A DNA stretch of 46,149 nt from NCBI GenBank assembly GCA_900319995.1, contig ONQO01000008.1, forward strand, positions 1-46,149. Reading direction: 5' to 3'. The position numbers were made by a program, and so were the translations under genes. The notes beneath the pieces are model-generated. The model did not search any database, was not told the origin of the DNA, and was given only the letters and a program-made list of their open reading frames with translations. Shown here piece after piece: positions 1 to 6,297 of the stretch (position 1 is the first letter of the stretch; each line of letters begins with the position of its first letter). The stretch comes from an uncultured Bacteroidales bacterium (GTDB lineage Bacteria; Bacteroidota; Bacteroidia; Bacteroidales; Paludibacteraceae).

Positions 1-1385
1 GGGATAACCAAGTCGGTAATAAGTGCGCCATTTAGATATAGATTATGTGCATAGTACAGCGGGTTGGCATCATCACTATCAAAACTTATCTTGCACCATG
101 CTGCCATGTCTGAGATATGCACTTCTTTAAGTCCGCTGCAACCACGGAACGCATCGTAGCCGATACTTGTAACGCTATTAGGAATAGTAACAGAAGTCAG
201 TCCGCTGCAATCGTAGAACGCATAGCTACCGATAGTTGTGACACTATTCGGAATAACTAAATCAGTTACTAATTGGGCGTTAAGATAAAGTTTATGTGCT
301 TGGCTCAATGGGTTTGTGTAATGTGAATAACCATAATAAGTGGCAAAACGAATCTTGCACCATGCTGCCATGTCTGAGATATGCACTTCTTTAAGTCCAT
401 TGCAATCAGAAAAGGCATTATAGCCGATACTTGTAACGCTGTTAGGAATAGTCACAGAAGTCAGTCCGCTGCAATTAGAGAATGCTGACTCACTGATTTT
501 TTTCACTCCAGAAGGGATGTCAGCTCCTCCTTCTATCGCGGCAGAGCATTTAATCAACTCTGTCTTTGTGGCATCGCTATAGACAAAATGTCCATCTACA
601 TATCCATTAACGCTCCTTGCACCCCATAGCGAGCCGGTAGCGGTTCCATTATAAGCAATATTAAGCACATTATAAAACGCATAGCTGCCGATACTTGTAA
701 CGCTATTAGGAATAGTAACCGAAGTCAGTCCGCTACAATTGTAGAACGCACTGCTGCCGATACTTGTGACGCTATTAGGAATAGTAACCGAAGTCAGTCC
801 GCTGCAATCGTAGAATGCATAGTTGCCGATACTTGTGACGCTATTCGGGATAACCAAATCGGTAATAAGTGACCCGTTCAAATATAAATTATGTGCATAG
901 TAAAGTGGGTTGGCAAAATAACTACCAAAACCAATCTTGCACCATGTTGCCAAATCTGATATATGCACTTCCTTCAGTCCGCTGCAATTGTAGAACGCAT
1001 AGTTGCCGATACTTGTAACGCTGTTAGGAATAGTAACCGAAGTCAGTCCGCTGCAACCACGGAACGCATCGCTACCGATACTTGTAACGCTGTTAGGAAT
1101 AGTAACCGAAGTCAGTCCGTTGCAATTGTAGAACGCATCTTTGCCGATACTTGTAACGCTATAAGTTACGCTATTATAGAATACAGACATAGGAATATCG
1201 GCTGTCGTAATAGTTGCTGACCAATACGGATAACTGCTATATTGTGATGTTACTTCTGCCATTTTGTTAGTGGCATCGAGGTTATAATACAAATCGCCGA
1301 TTTGGACGTGTTCATAATCCCAAGCGAAAAGCGTTCCAAGACTTGCCGTTACCGCAAGCAAAAGTGTAAATAGTTTTTTTCTCAT
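1..1385 (-). CDS. BspA-like leucine-rich-repeat surface protein, partial (3' end outside window)
   Basis: The frame is open from an ATG at 1385-1383 to the left edge, giving 461 codons. A signal peptide (MRKKLFTLLLAVTASLGTLF) is followed by a short N-terminal motif (IGDLYYNLD), then many copies of a repeat close to GLTSVTIPNSVTSIG-x-x-AF, which is the BspA/LRR_5 type of leucine-rich repeat. Two spacer types interrupt the repeats: KEVHISD-x-A-x-WCKI and LYLNG-x-LITDLVIP. Each recurs, so the protein is built from larger super-repeats. Proteins of this family are exported and often bind host or matrix ligands. The DNA of the repeats is nearly identical from copy to copy, so it can recombine. How the protein is anchored cannot be judged because the C-terminus is missing. 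A remnant of a related gene lies at 40859-41050. Confidence 0.9.
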   Translation of the reverse strand, partial: MRKKLFTLLLAVTASLGTLFAWDYEHVQIGDLYYNLDATNKMAEVTSQYSSYPYWSATITTADIPMSVFYNSVTYSVTSIGKDAFYNCNGLTSVTIPNSVTSIGSDAFRGCSGLTSVTIPNSVTSIGNYAFYNCSGLKEVHISDLATWCKIGFGSYFANPLYYAHNLYLNGSLITDLVIPNSVTSIGNYAFYDCSGLTSVTIPNSVTSIGSSAFYNCSGLTSVTIPNSVTSIGSYAFYNVLNIAYNGTATGSLWGARSVNGYVDGHFVYSDATKTELIKCSAAIEGGADIPSGVKKISESAFSNCSGLTSVTIPNSVTSIGYNAFSDCNGLKEVHISDMAAWCKIRFATYYGYSHYTNPLSQAHKLYLNAQLVTDLVIPNSVTTIGSYAFYDCSGLTSVTIPNSVTSIGYDAFRGCSGLKEVHISDMAAWCKISFDSDDANPLYYAHNLYLNGALITDLVI

Positions 1386-1642
1386 AATGATTCCCTAAAT
1401 CCGTGTCGGGCACAACTTAAATGGTTCATAAATTATGTTGATTTTGTTTGGTTATTTCTTAATCAGTGTACATTTTTCCGCCCCTTTCATGTGCCGTTTG
1501 TATCTCGGTTGTCTCCCGCTCGTCGCTCGGTCCGTGGCTTGTGTTGTCCACATGTCCGCAATCTTAACGAGGGTACATTTCTTGCAGGGACTCTACTGCG
1601 ACATTTATACAACGAAAAAGCGTGCGCTTTCGTTCGCTTCAT

Positions 1643-1778
1643 TTGATTCTTTGAGGTTCTGGACTACCTATATCTATTCAAATAAATGCACGGAAAACTC
1701 ACGCTGATACGTGAGCGTGCATAAACCGTACTTGAATAGATAATGATTTTTGAAAGTGTCCAGTTTTCAAAGAATCAA
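1643..1778. repeat. long imperfect inverted repeat (136 nt), MITE-like or structured RNA
   Basis: The outer arms are TTGATTCTTTGA at 1643 and its exact complement TCAAAGAATCAA ending at 1778. Pairing resumes inward with CTGGAC/GTCCAG, TCTATTCAA/TTGAATAGA, TGCACG/CGTGCA and CTCACG/CGTGAG around a 6-nt apex near 1705. No target-site duplication is visible on the flanks. It could be a miniature transposable element, an old insertion end or a structured transcript. Confidence 0.6.
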
Positions 1779-1804
1779 GTTTCTCGGCTTATAACGCTTA
1801 TTTT

Positions 1805-1820
1805 GCGCAACGCTTTGCGC
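1805..1820. repeat. 16-nt palindrome, copy 1 (left of the toxin-antitoxin pair)
   Basis: GCGCAACGCTTTGCGC folds into a stem of GCGCAA/TTGCGC with a 4-nt loop. An identical copy lies at 2551-2566, so the two bracket the toxin-antitoxin genes. On the minus strand it follows the toxin stop and is followed by AAAA, so it is not a classical T-tailed terminator in that direction. Confidence 0.7.
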
Positions 1821-1864
1821 TGTTTGCTATGTCCTTCTGTTTAGCGTCAGTAAGTGACGATATA

Positions 1865-2176
1865 TCATGTCGTTTTCTTTGCTTGTTTCTTTGGCTCACG
1901 ACGTGTGTCCCAAATAGAAGAAACATAAATACAATCAGCCTCTATAGAATAAACGAGTTTATTCTTTTTAGTAACCACAATACTTCTATAGACACGTGAT
2001 CGATGGGCTAAAAGTGGTTCTACCTTACCTAATTCAGGGAAAGACAATAACTCCGTTTCTATTTTTTCCAGTTTGTTATAAAAATCCCGAAGAGCTTTCT
2101 CTCCGAATTCATTATATATGTATTCCGCAACTTGATTTTGCTGCGTTTGAGCCTTACGTGACCAACGAATAATCAT
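1865..2176 (-). CDS. ParE/RelE-superfamily toxin of a type II toxin-antitoxin pair
   Basis: This 103-residue basic protein begins MIIRWSRKAQTQQNQVAEYI and contains RSRVYRSIVVTKKNKLVYSI and a late SSIWDTRR. That layout is typical of the ParE/RelE fold: an N-terminal helical hairpin, then an antiparallel sheet with a conserved arginine strand and a C-terminal W-D-x-R-x-x-P. Such toxins inhibit gyrase (ParE) or cleave ribosome-bound mRNA (RelE); the sequence alone does not say which. The ATG overlaps the stop of the upstream gene by 4 nt (2173-2176), the usual antitoxin-first arrangement with translational coupling. The lysine-rich tail (KKQAKKTT) is dispensable-looking. Confidence 0.85.
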   Translation of the reverse strand: MIIRWSRKAQTQQNQVAEYIYNEFGEKALRDFYNKLEKIETELLSFPELGKVEPLLAHRSRVYRSIVVTKKNKLVYSIEADCIYVSSIWDTRREPKKQAKKTT

Positions 2177-2433
2177 TTTTTGATGAGTTCAGCTAAATGA
2201 GCGTTACGTAATTTACGGGATTCCTCCAATGAGTAATATCGTCCGGCAGCAAAATCTGCTTCCGACTCATCTATCATGGCATCAATTTCTGCCATTGTAT
2301 ATGGCTTCAACTGCTCTTTGGTTTCTGCCTCTACTTGCTCGATAAGATGCTCCGCAATCCAACGTTTGTTCTCTGTCGTCAGATTAAAACCAAGAATGGT
2401 ATTCCATACATTTTGTAATGCCGTTGTGCTCAT
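2173..2433 (-). CDS. antitoxin of the ParE/RelE-type pair
   Basis: The protein has 86 residues from the ATG at 2433. This start is preferred over an upstream one at 2505 because AAAGGAG lies just upstream and because the promoter boxes at 2475-2506 fall inside the longer frame. The C-terminal half (YTMAEIDAMIDESEADFAAGRYYSLEE, shown in part) resembles the toxin-wrapping tails of addiction-module antitoxins with an acidic segment followed by a hydrophobic helix. An N-terminal DNA-binding motif is not obvious. It precedes and overlaps the toxin gene, so the two are co-transcribed, and the dyad at the promoter is a plausible autoregulation site. Confidence 0.8.
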   Translation of the reverse strand: MSTTALQNVWNTILGFNLTTENKRWIAEHLIEQVEAETKEQLKPYTMAEIDAMIDESEADFAAGRYYSLEESRKLRNAHLAELIKK

Positions 2434-2474
2434 AATTATTCTCCTTTGAATTAGAGTTATTACATTTTGCGCTG

Positions 2475-2506
2475 CAAAATTACACAAAAAAAATGACACT
2501 TGCAAA
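2475..2506 (-). promoter_or_regulatory. promoter of the toxin-antitoxin operon
   Basis: On the minus strand a -33 TTTG (2506-2503) and a -7 TAATTTTG (2482-2475) are separated by exactly 20 nt. Transcription would start near 2470, giving a leader of about 37 nt. The -33 box lies in the loop of the hairpin at 2491-2520. Confidence 0.75.
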
Positions 2507-2520
2507 TAAAAGTGTCATTT
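2491..2520 (-). terminator. deoC intrinsic terminator overlapping the toxin-antitoxin promoter
   Basis: The arms AAATGACACTT (2491-2501) and AAGTGTCATTT (2510-2520) form a perfect 11-bp stem with an 8-nt loop. On the minus strand the stem runs into an uninterrupted T tract, 50 nt after the deoC stop. The same DNA carries the -33 box of the downstream operon, so the dyad may also be an operator. Confidence 0.8.
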
Positions 2521-2550
2521 TTTTGTCTTTTATGTAATAAAATTCTTTAT

Positions 2551-2566
2551 GCGCAACGCTTTGCGC
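2551..2566. repeat. 16-nt palindrome, copy 2 (right of the toxin-antitoxin pair)
   Basis: This is an exact copy of the GCGCAACGCTTTGCGC hairpin at 1805-1820. It starts 4 nt beyond the deoC stop codon in the minus direction. Confidence 0.7.
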
Positions 2567-2569
2567 CTA

Positions 2570-3448
2570 TTAGAAATACTTGGTCTCTTTGCCTACGATG
2601 GAAGAAAGGAGGTTATTGGCAAGGCGGGAAGCGCCGAAACGGAATGATTCGTTGTTGAGCCACTCTTCGCCGAGGATTTCCTTAACCAGCGTGAAATGCT
2701 GTACTGCTTCTTCCGTAGTAGAAACACCACCGGCAGGTTTGTAACCCATTTTGATTCCCGTCTTCTCGCGCCAAGCTTTGATGGCGTGACACATAACGAA
2801 AGTCGCCTCCGGCGTTGCGTTCACACTGATCTTGCCAGTTGAGGTCTTGATAAAATCGCAACCTGCAGCCATAGACAGAATGGATGCCTTCCATATATTC
2901 TCAGCACTCTTCAGCATACCCGTCTCCAGAATTACTTTCAAATGCTTGTCGCCGCAAACGGCTTTCAACTCGCTGATCTCGTCGAAGCACTCCTGGTAAT
3001 TGCCTTCGAGGAACTTACCGACACTCAGTACGATATCTATCTCCGTTGCTCCGGCTCTGAGCGCCATTGCGGTCTCTGCCACTTTGACCTCCAGAAAAGT
3101 CTGCGAAGCAGGAAAACCTCCGCTTACGCAAGCGATATTGAACTTCGGATCTTTGAGCGCTTTGCGTACATATTCCGCCATAGCGGGATAAACACAGATA
3201 GCTGCCACATTCGGGATACCGGGGAAGTCTTTCTCAAAGTTATTTACCGCATTCGCCATTTTCTCCACCTTCGCGATGGTATCATCGGCGCTCAGCGTGG
3301 TGTAATCAATCTGATGGAGGCACTCTTTCCACACCTCAACATTATTGTTCTCAGCGAAATGTTTCGCTTCGATGTCAGCAACTTGAGCTTGCACTTGCTC
3401 ATCCGTAAAAGGGCAGGGATACTGCGCAAATAATTCTTCAAAATTCAT
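2570..3448 (-). CDS. deoC: deoxyribose-phosphate aldolase
   Basis: The enzyme splits 2-deoxyribose 5-phosphate into glyceraldehyde 3-phosphate and acetaldehyde in deoxynucleoside salvage, in the cytoplasm. It has 292 residues, the long form usual in Bacteroidota. Family motifs are all present: EIDIVLSVG with the proton-relay Asp138, VILETG, DFIKTSTGK with the Schiff-base Lys201, and GYKPAGGV with Lys237. It lies 18 nt downstream of psd on the same strand and ends at the terminator at 2491-2520, so it is probably the last gene of the SRPBCC-psd-deoC transcript. There is no metabolic link to psd. The start ATG at 3448 gives a normal N-terminus. Confidence 0.97.
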   Translation of the reverse strand: MNFEELFAQYPCPFTDEQVQAQVADIEAKHFAENNNVEVWKECLHQIDYTTLSADDTIAKVEKMANAVNNFEKDFPGIPNVAAICVYPAMAEYVRKALKDPKFNIACVSGGFPASQTFLEVKVAETAMALRAGATEIDIVLSVGKFLEGNYQECFDEISELKAVCGDKHLKVILETGMLKSAENIWKASILSMAAGCDFIKTSTGKISVNATPEATFVMCHAIKAWREKTGIKMGYKPAGGVSTTEEAVQHFTLVKEILGEEWLNNESFRFGASRLANNLLSSIVGKETKYF

Positions 3449-3466
3449 GGTCTTATTATGTTAATG

Positions 3467-4171
3467 TTATACATTCTTTTCCGCTTTTGGAGCGTTTTCG
3501 TCCGTCAGGCGGGCGATAATAGTTTCGTTTCCGCGCACGGAATCCCCCACTTCGACAAACATCTCCGTATCCAGCGGCAGGTACATGTCCACTCGTGAGC
3601 CGAGTTTGATGAAGCCAAGATGTGTGTTTCGATGGCATTGTTTGCCCGCTTTGGCATAGGTGACGATGCGTCTTGCCATGGCGCCGGCAACCTGTCGTAC
3701 GGCGATTAGCACTTTGGAAGGTGTTTCAATCACGACAAGCGAACGCTCATTTTCCGTACTGGATTTAGGCAGCCATGCACCTTTATGGTGTCCTTTCTGA
3801 TGCTCGCTGACCAAAATCGTTCCCTCAATGGGATACCAATTGGCGTGCACATTGAAAGGTGACATAAAGATAGACACCTGCAACTTGCGCTCATGGAAAT
3901 ACTCGTTCTCGTCGGTAGGTTCGATCACCACTACGCGTCCGTCAGCCGGAGCGATAATAAAGTTCGGATCGTCTATCTCAAGTACACGTACCGGATTGCG
4001 GAAGAAATAAGAGACGAAGACTAACAGCAAGGCTGTGATCACCAGAGTCACTCCGAAAATCCAGTGGTTCTCTGCCGTGAACATGTACACCGGAATATTA
4101 ATAATAAACAAGAGAAGCACCAAACCGATGATGGTGTTTCTTCCTTCTCTATGTATGCGTGGACGCTTCAT
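3467..4171 (-). CDS. psd: phosphatidylserine decarboxylase proenzyme (short form)
   Basis: This membrane enzyme converts phosphatidylserine to phosphatidylethanolamine. It is self-cleaved at a Gly-Ser bond, and the new N-terminal serine becomes a pyruvoyl group. Here the cleavage motif is IKLGSRVD, Gly191-Ser192 of 234, giving a large membrane-bound beta chain and a small alpha chain. Residues about 13-55 contain two hydrophobic segments. FIIAPADGRVVVIEP and FMSPFNVHANWYPIEG are the other family motifs. The short length matches the archaeal/Bacteroidota type rather than the longer E. coli type. pssA, often adjacent in this phylum, is not in the window. The gap from the upstream SRPBCC gene is 62 nt. 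Confidence 0.96.
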   Translation of the reverse strand: MKRPRIHREGRNTIIGLVLLLFIINIPVYMFTAENHWIFGVTLVITALLLVFVSYFFRNPVRVLEIDDPNFIIAPADGRVVVIEPTDENEYFHERKLQVSIFMSPFNVHANWYPIEGTILVSEHQKGHHKGAWLPKSSTENERSLVVIETPSKVLIAVRQVAGAMARRIVTYAKAGKQCHRNTHLGFIKLGSRVDMYLPLDTEMFVEVGDSVRGNETIIARLTDENAPKAEKNV

Positions 4172-4233
4172 GTAGATTGTAAAAATTTAAACTATATTAT
4201 AAGAATCTTGTCGAAAGGAATGGAACGGTTTCC

Positions 4234-4665
4234 TTATTGCCATTGCGCATAGGGGAACTGCGAAAGCATTTCTGCCGCCTGGTCAAGGCCGGTCTGTATT
4301 TTGCCGCCAATCATCATCTTGAACATCATTGGGATGTCCGCTTTGAGCGTCAGTTTGATGCGTGTATCCACCGGTGACACTTCTTTGAGTTGAATCCAGA
4401 AATTCGCATCCATAGGAACGCCCTCTGCGCCGAACTTGACGGTGTCGTTCTCTATCTTATCCACTATGGCAATGGTGATTATCTGCGCTAAACCATCCAC
4501 CTTGAGGCGGATACAGTCCGGCTCTATCTCCATTTCCTGAATTTTGTCTTGAGGTATCTTGTCGCGCACTCGCTCAAGATTCTGCAAGTTGCTTATAACG
4601 CGATAAATCTGCTGGGCTGAGCAGTTCGCGGATGTTATTTTACTCTCGTATTTCGTTTCGCTCAT
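4234..4665 (-). CDS. SRPBCC (START-like) family protein
   Basis: This 143-residue cytoplasmic protein has the pattern of the Bet v1/START-like fold: an N-terminal strand (YESKITSANCSAQQIYRVI), a helix with LQNLERVRDKIP, alternating strands, and a long C-terminal helix (GGKIQTGLDQAAEMLSQFPY). The fold forms a cavity for lipids or other hydrophobic ligands. The ligand cannot be read from the sequence. It is the first gene behind the promoter at 4740-4771 and is followed by psd, so a lipid-related role is conceivable, but that is only context. Confidence 0.8.
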   Translation of the reverse strand: MSETKYESKITSANCSAQQIYRVISNLQNLERVRDKIPQDKIQEMEIEPDCIRLKVDGLAQIITIAIVDKIENDTVKFGAEGVPMDANFWIQLKEVSPVDTRIKLTLKADIPMMFKMMIGGKIQTGLDQAAEMLSQFPYAQWQ

Positions 4666-4739
4666 AATTCCATGTATTATTTAGTATTAACTATGTTCCG
4701 TTTCAGGCATTTGCAGTATGCCGTTTATCTTAGAGCGTG

Positions 4740-4771
4740 CAAAGATACATAAAATCCCTCATATATGCAAA
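4740..4771 (-). promoter_or_regulatory. promoter of the SRPBCC-psd-deoC operon
   Basis: On the minus strand, -33 TTTG (4771-4768) and -7 TATCTTTG (4747-4740) have a 20-nt spacer. The expected leader before the ATG at 4665 is about 70 nt. Confidence 0.8.
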
Positions 4772-4798
4772 TATTCGCCGCTAATAATGCAATATAAA

Positions 4799-5296
4799 TT
4801 ATTTTTGCAAGCGTTTTTGATATTTTTGTATCTCCAAAGAGGTCTGATTGATGCGTTTTTCCAGTTCTTGGATATCAAGTATTACAATTTGCAGATGTTG
4901 CGCCCTTTCGAGCGCATCGTTGTATTCTCCGCTCAACTTTTCGTAGTTATTGCGCTCCACTCTTTTCCCGTTGTGATAGACAAGCAGTTCTTTTCCATCG
5001 TCCCTGACCAGCACCCGCAGATTCTCTCCTTTCGGCCTGCGTTTTTCCACCACGTAATACCCGCGACTCTGGTATTTGTCATTTTTCTCGTATTTGAAAA
5101 GCGGCAGCAGGGAGTCCGCGAGAGGAATGAGGGAATCCCTTTGATGCTGGTAAAAAGCAATGCTGCGCAATTGGTCCGCAAGCCCGACCGAATCGCGTAT
5201 TTGCTGCTCCGCAAGGTATTTCTCCGTCTTGGACTGACCGCCGGTACAAGCGACACACAGCCACACGCAAAATATATATGAAATCCATTTTTCCAT
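4799..5296 (-). CDS. putative lipoprotein with coiled-coil C-terminus, unknown function
   Basis: From the ATG at 5296 the protein has 165 residues: MEKWISYIFCVWLCVACTGG gives a short hydrophobic segment ending in a cysteine, a loose lipoprotein signal. A start 13 codons upstream is possible but lies before the promoter. The middle has a beta-rich stretch (GYYVVEKRRPKGENLRVLV; KELLVYHNGKRVE). The last 45 residues (ALERAQHLQIVILDIQELEK onward) look like a coiled coil. I do not recognise the family. It sits between the divergent-facing SRPBCC promoter region and the VWA gene and has its own promoter with an almost absent leader. Confidence 0.65.
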   Translation of the reverse strand: MEKWISYIFCVWLCVACTGGQSKTEKYLAEQQIRDSVGLADQLRSIAFYQHQRDSLIPLADSLLPLFKYEKNDKYQSRGYYVVEKRRPKGENLRVLVRDDGKELLVYHNGKRVERNNYEKLSGEYNDALERAQHLQIVILDIQELEKRINQTSLEIQKYQKRLQK

Positions 5297-5304
5297 ATCC
5301 GGTG

Positions 5305-5336
5305 CAAAGGTACTGCTTTTTTTTGATATATGCAAA
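5305..5336 (-). promoter_or_regulatory. promoter of the 4799-5296 lipoprotein gene
   Basis: On the minus strand, -33 TTTG (5336-5333) and -7 TACCTTTG (5312-5305) have a 20-nt spacer. The ATG begins only 9 nt beyond the -7 box, so the mRNA would be almost leaderless. Confidence 0.8.
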
Positions 5337-5368
5337 AAAAAAGCGCTTTTCGGCGCTTTTTCCCATAT

Positions 5369-6055
5369 CTATTCCGTGTAGAATTCTTCGGCGAAAGCCA
5401 TTCTCTTGCTCTTTCGTTCCTCCACCGGCATACAGCTGCAACACTCCGCCATTTTGTCGAAGAACCGTGTACTGGCGCCGTTGTTGGTGTCAAACATCCG
5501 CTGCGTTCCTTCTGCCGTTTTTTCCCATACGACCGTATTGGAGATGGAAATGGTGGATGCCACTTTGACGATGTCTTCTCCGGCTCCGATAAAAGCGAAT
5601 ACCCAGCCTTCTTGTTTACAGCCTTCGATGAGTTGTTTGACGGCTGCACCCGTCCATTCCTTGGAAGCATTCTCATAACCATCGGTAATAATGGTAATAA
5701 TAACGGCAGCATCTTCATCGCTCTGAATGTCTTTTTTCAGTTTCTTGATAGTCGAACCGATAGCATCATAGAGCGGTGTAACACAACATGGTTCATACTG
5801 GTTCTGTGTGAGTTGTGAAACTTCCGCAATCGGTTTCTTGTCGAAAATCATTTCAACTCCGCATCCGCAGAAAGCCGCGAGCGAGACGAAATGGTTCTGC
5901 GTATCCTGATGTTTGTTTTGTGCGGCACGAATAGTACCAAGTGTTTCGTTGTAACCGTCAACGGCTTCCTTACGGATACTCTCCATTGAGCCGGATTTGT
6001 CAAGAATAACGAGATTGTACACGTTAGTCTTCATGATTGTTTCTTTCGTTTCCAT
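5369..6055 (-). CDS. von Willebrand factor A (VWA) domain protein
   Basis: The protein has 228 residues and consists of a single VWA domain. The metal-ion-dependent adhesion site is intact: NLVILDKSGSM (D19-x-S21-x-S23), the TPLYDAIG threonine, and the TDGYENAS aspartate. No signal peptide is seen, so it probably acts in the cytoplasm, like VWA proteins that pair with ATPases or kinases, though none is adjacent. The C-terminal part carries a cysteine cluster (ECCSCMP) that might bind metal. An internal ATG at codon 8 is an alternative start. It is transcribed from the promoter at 6246-6277, across a leader of about 186 nt, with a palindrome next to the -33 box, so it is likely to be regulated. 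Confidence 0.9.
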   Translation of the reverse strand: METKETIMKTNVYNLVILDKSGSMESIRKEAVDGYNETLGTIRAAQNKHQDTQNHFVSLAAFCGCGVEMIFDKKPIAEVSQLTQNQYEPCCVTPLYDAIGSTIKKLKKDIQSDEDAAVIITIITDGYENASKEWTGAAVKQLIEGCKQEGWVFAFIGAGEDIVKVASTISISNTVVWEKTAEGTQRMFDTNNGASTRFFDKMAECCSCMPVEERKSKRMAFAEEFYTE

Positions 6056-6241
6056 AGTGATGAGTTTTTAAAGCGTTAATAATCTTTTATCCATTCTCGC
6101 GGTATGTACCGCGCGTCTTCTTTTTTATCAATTGTCATTCCCCTGCCTTTTACCTGCTTTTTACCTGCTTTTCACAAAGGGCTTAAGCATCCTTATTTCA
6201 TTCCGAACGCACGCTAAAATTGCACCGGACTTTTGAAATCC
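6056..6241 (-). promoter_or_regulatory. long 5' leader of the VWA gene
   Basis: About 186 nt separate the predicted start point from the VWA ATG. The leader contains three imperfect 11-nt tandem units of the type AAAAGCAGGTA (6140-6175), a perfect stem CGCGGTA/TACCGCG with a 2-nt loop (6098-6113), and two tiny reading frames. It matches no riboswitch I recognise. Confidence 0.5.
6076..6138 (-). CDS. possible 20-residue leader peptide
   Basis: The ATG at 6138 opens a frame MTIDKKEDARYIPREWIKDY ending at 6076. A purine-rich AGGGGA directly precedes the ATG, too close for a normal ribosome binding site. The hairpin at 6098-6113 lies within it. It is rich in charged residues but too short to judge; it may be chance. 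Confidence 0.2.
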   Translation of the reverse strand: MTIDKKEDARYIPREWIKDY

Positions 6242-6245
6242 GATG

Positions 6246-6277
6246 CAAAGGTACGACATATTTCCGATACAGACAAA
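6246..6277 (-). promoter_or_regulatory. promoter of the VWA gene
   Basis: On the minus strand, -33 TTTG (6277-6274) and -7 TACCTTTG (6253-6246) have a 20-nt spacer. The palindrome at 6278-6297 abuts the -33 box. Confidence 0.8.
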
Positions 6278-6297
6278 AGTTTGTAACGTTACAAACT
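6278..6297. promoter_or_regulatory. perfect 20-bp palindrome, likely operator
   Basis: AGTTTGTAACGTTACAAACT is a perfect inverted repeat with no loop. It abuts the -33 box of the VWA promoter and covers the last codons of the upstream gene (stop at 6289-6291). This position and symmetry suit a dimeric DNA-binding regulator. The regulator is unknown. Confidence 0.65.

Larger units (their letters stand above)
1386..1864. other. non-coding spacer rich in inverted repeats
   Basis: No convincing gene is present. A plus-strand frame at 1435-1707 has no family resemblance and crosses the hairpins. The stretch holds a smaller hairpin near 1611-1634 (arms AACGAAA / TTTCGTT), the long inverted repeat at 1643-1778 and the palindrome at 1805-1820. 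No clear TAnnTTTG promoter for the BspA-like gene was found upstream of 1385. Confidence 0.6.

Noticed and set aside
1-1200. Regularly spaced repeats that might suggest a CRISPR array
   Set aside because: The repeats are in frame within a minus-strand gene and encode BspA-type leucine-rich repeats.
963-1220. Plus-strand frame of 85 residues
   Set aside because: It is antisense to the BspA-like repeats and only mirrors their periodicity.
1435-1707. Plus-strand frame of 90 residues
   Set aside because: No family resemblance, no promoter box or ribosome binding site, and it runs into the long inverted repeat.
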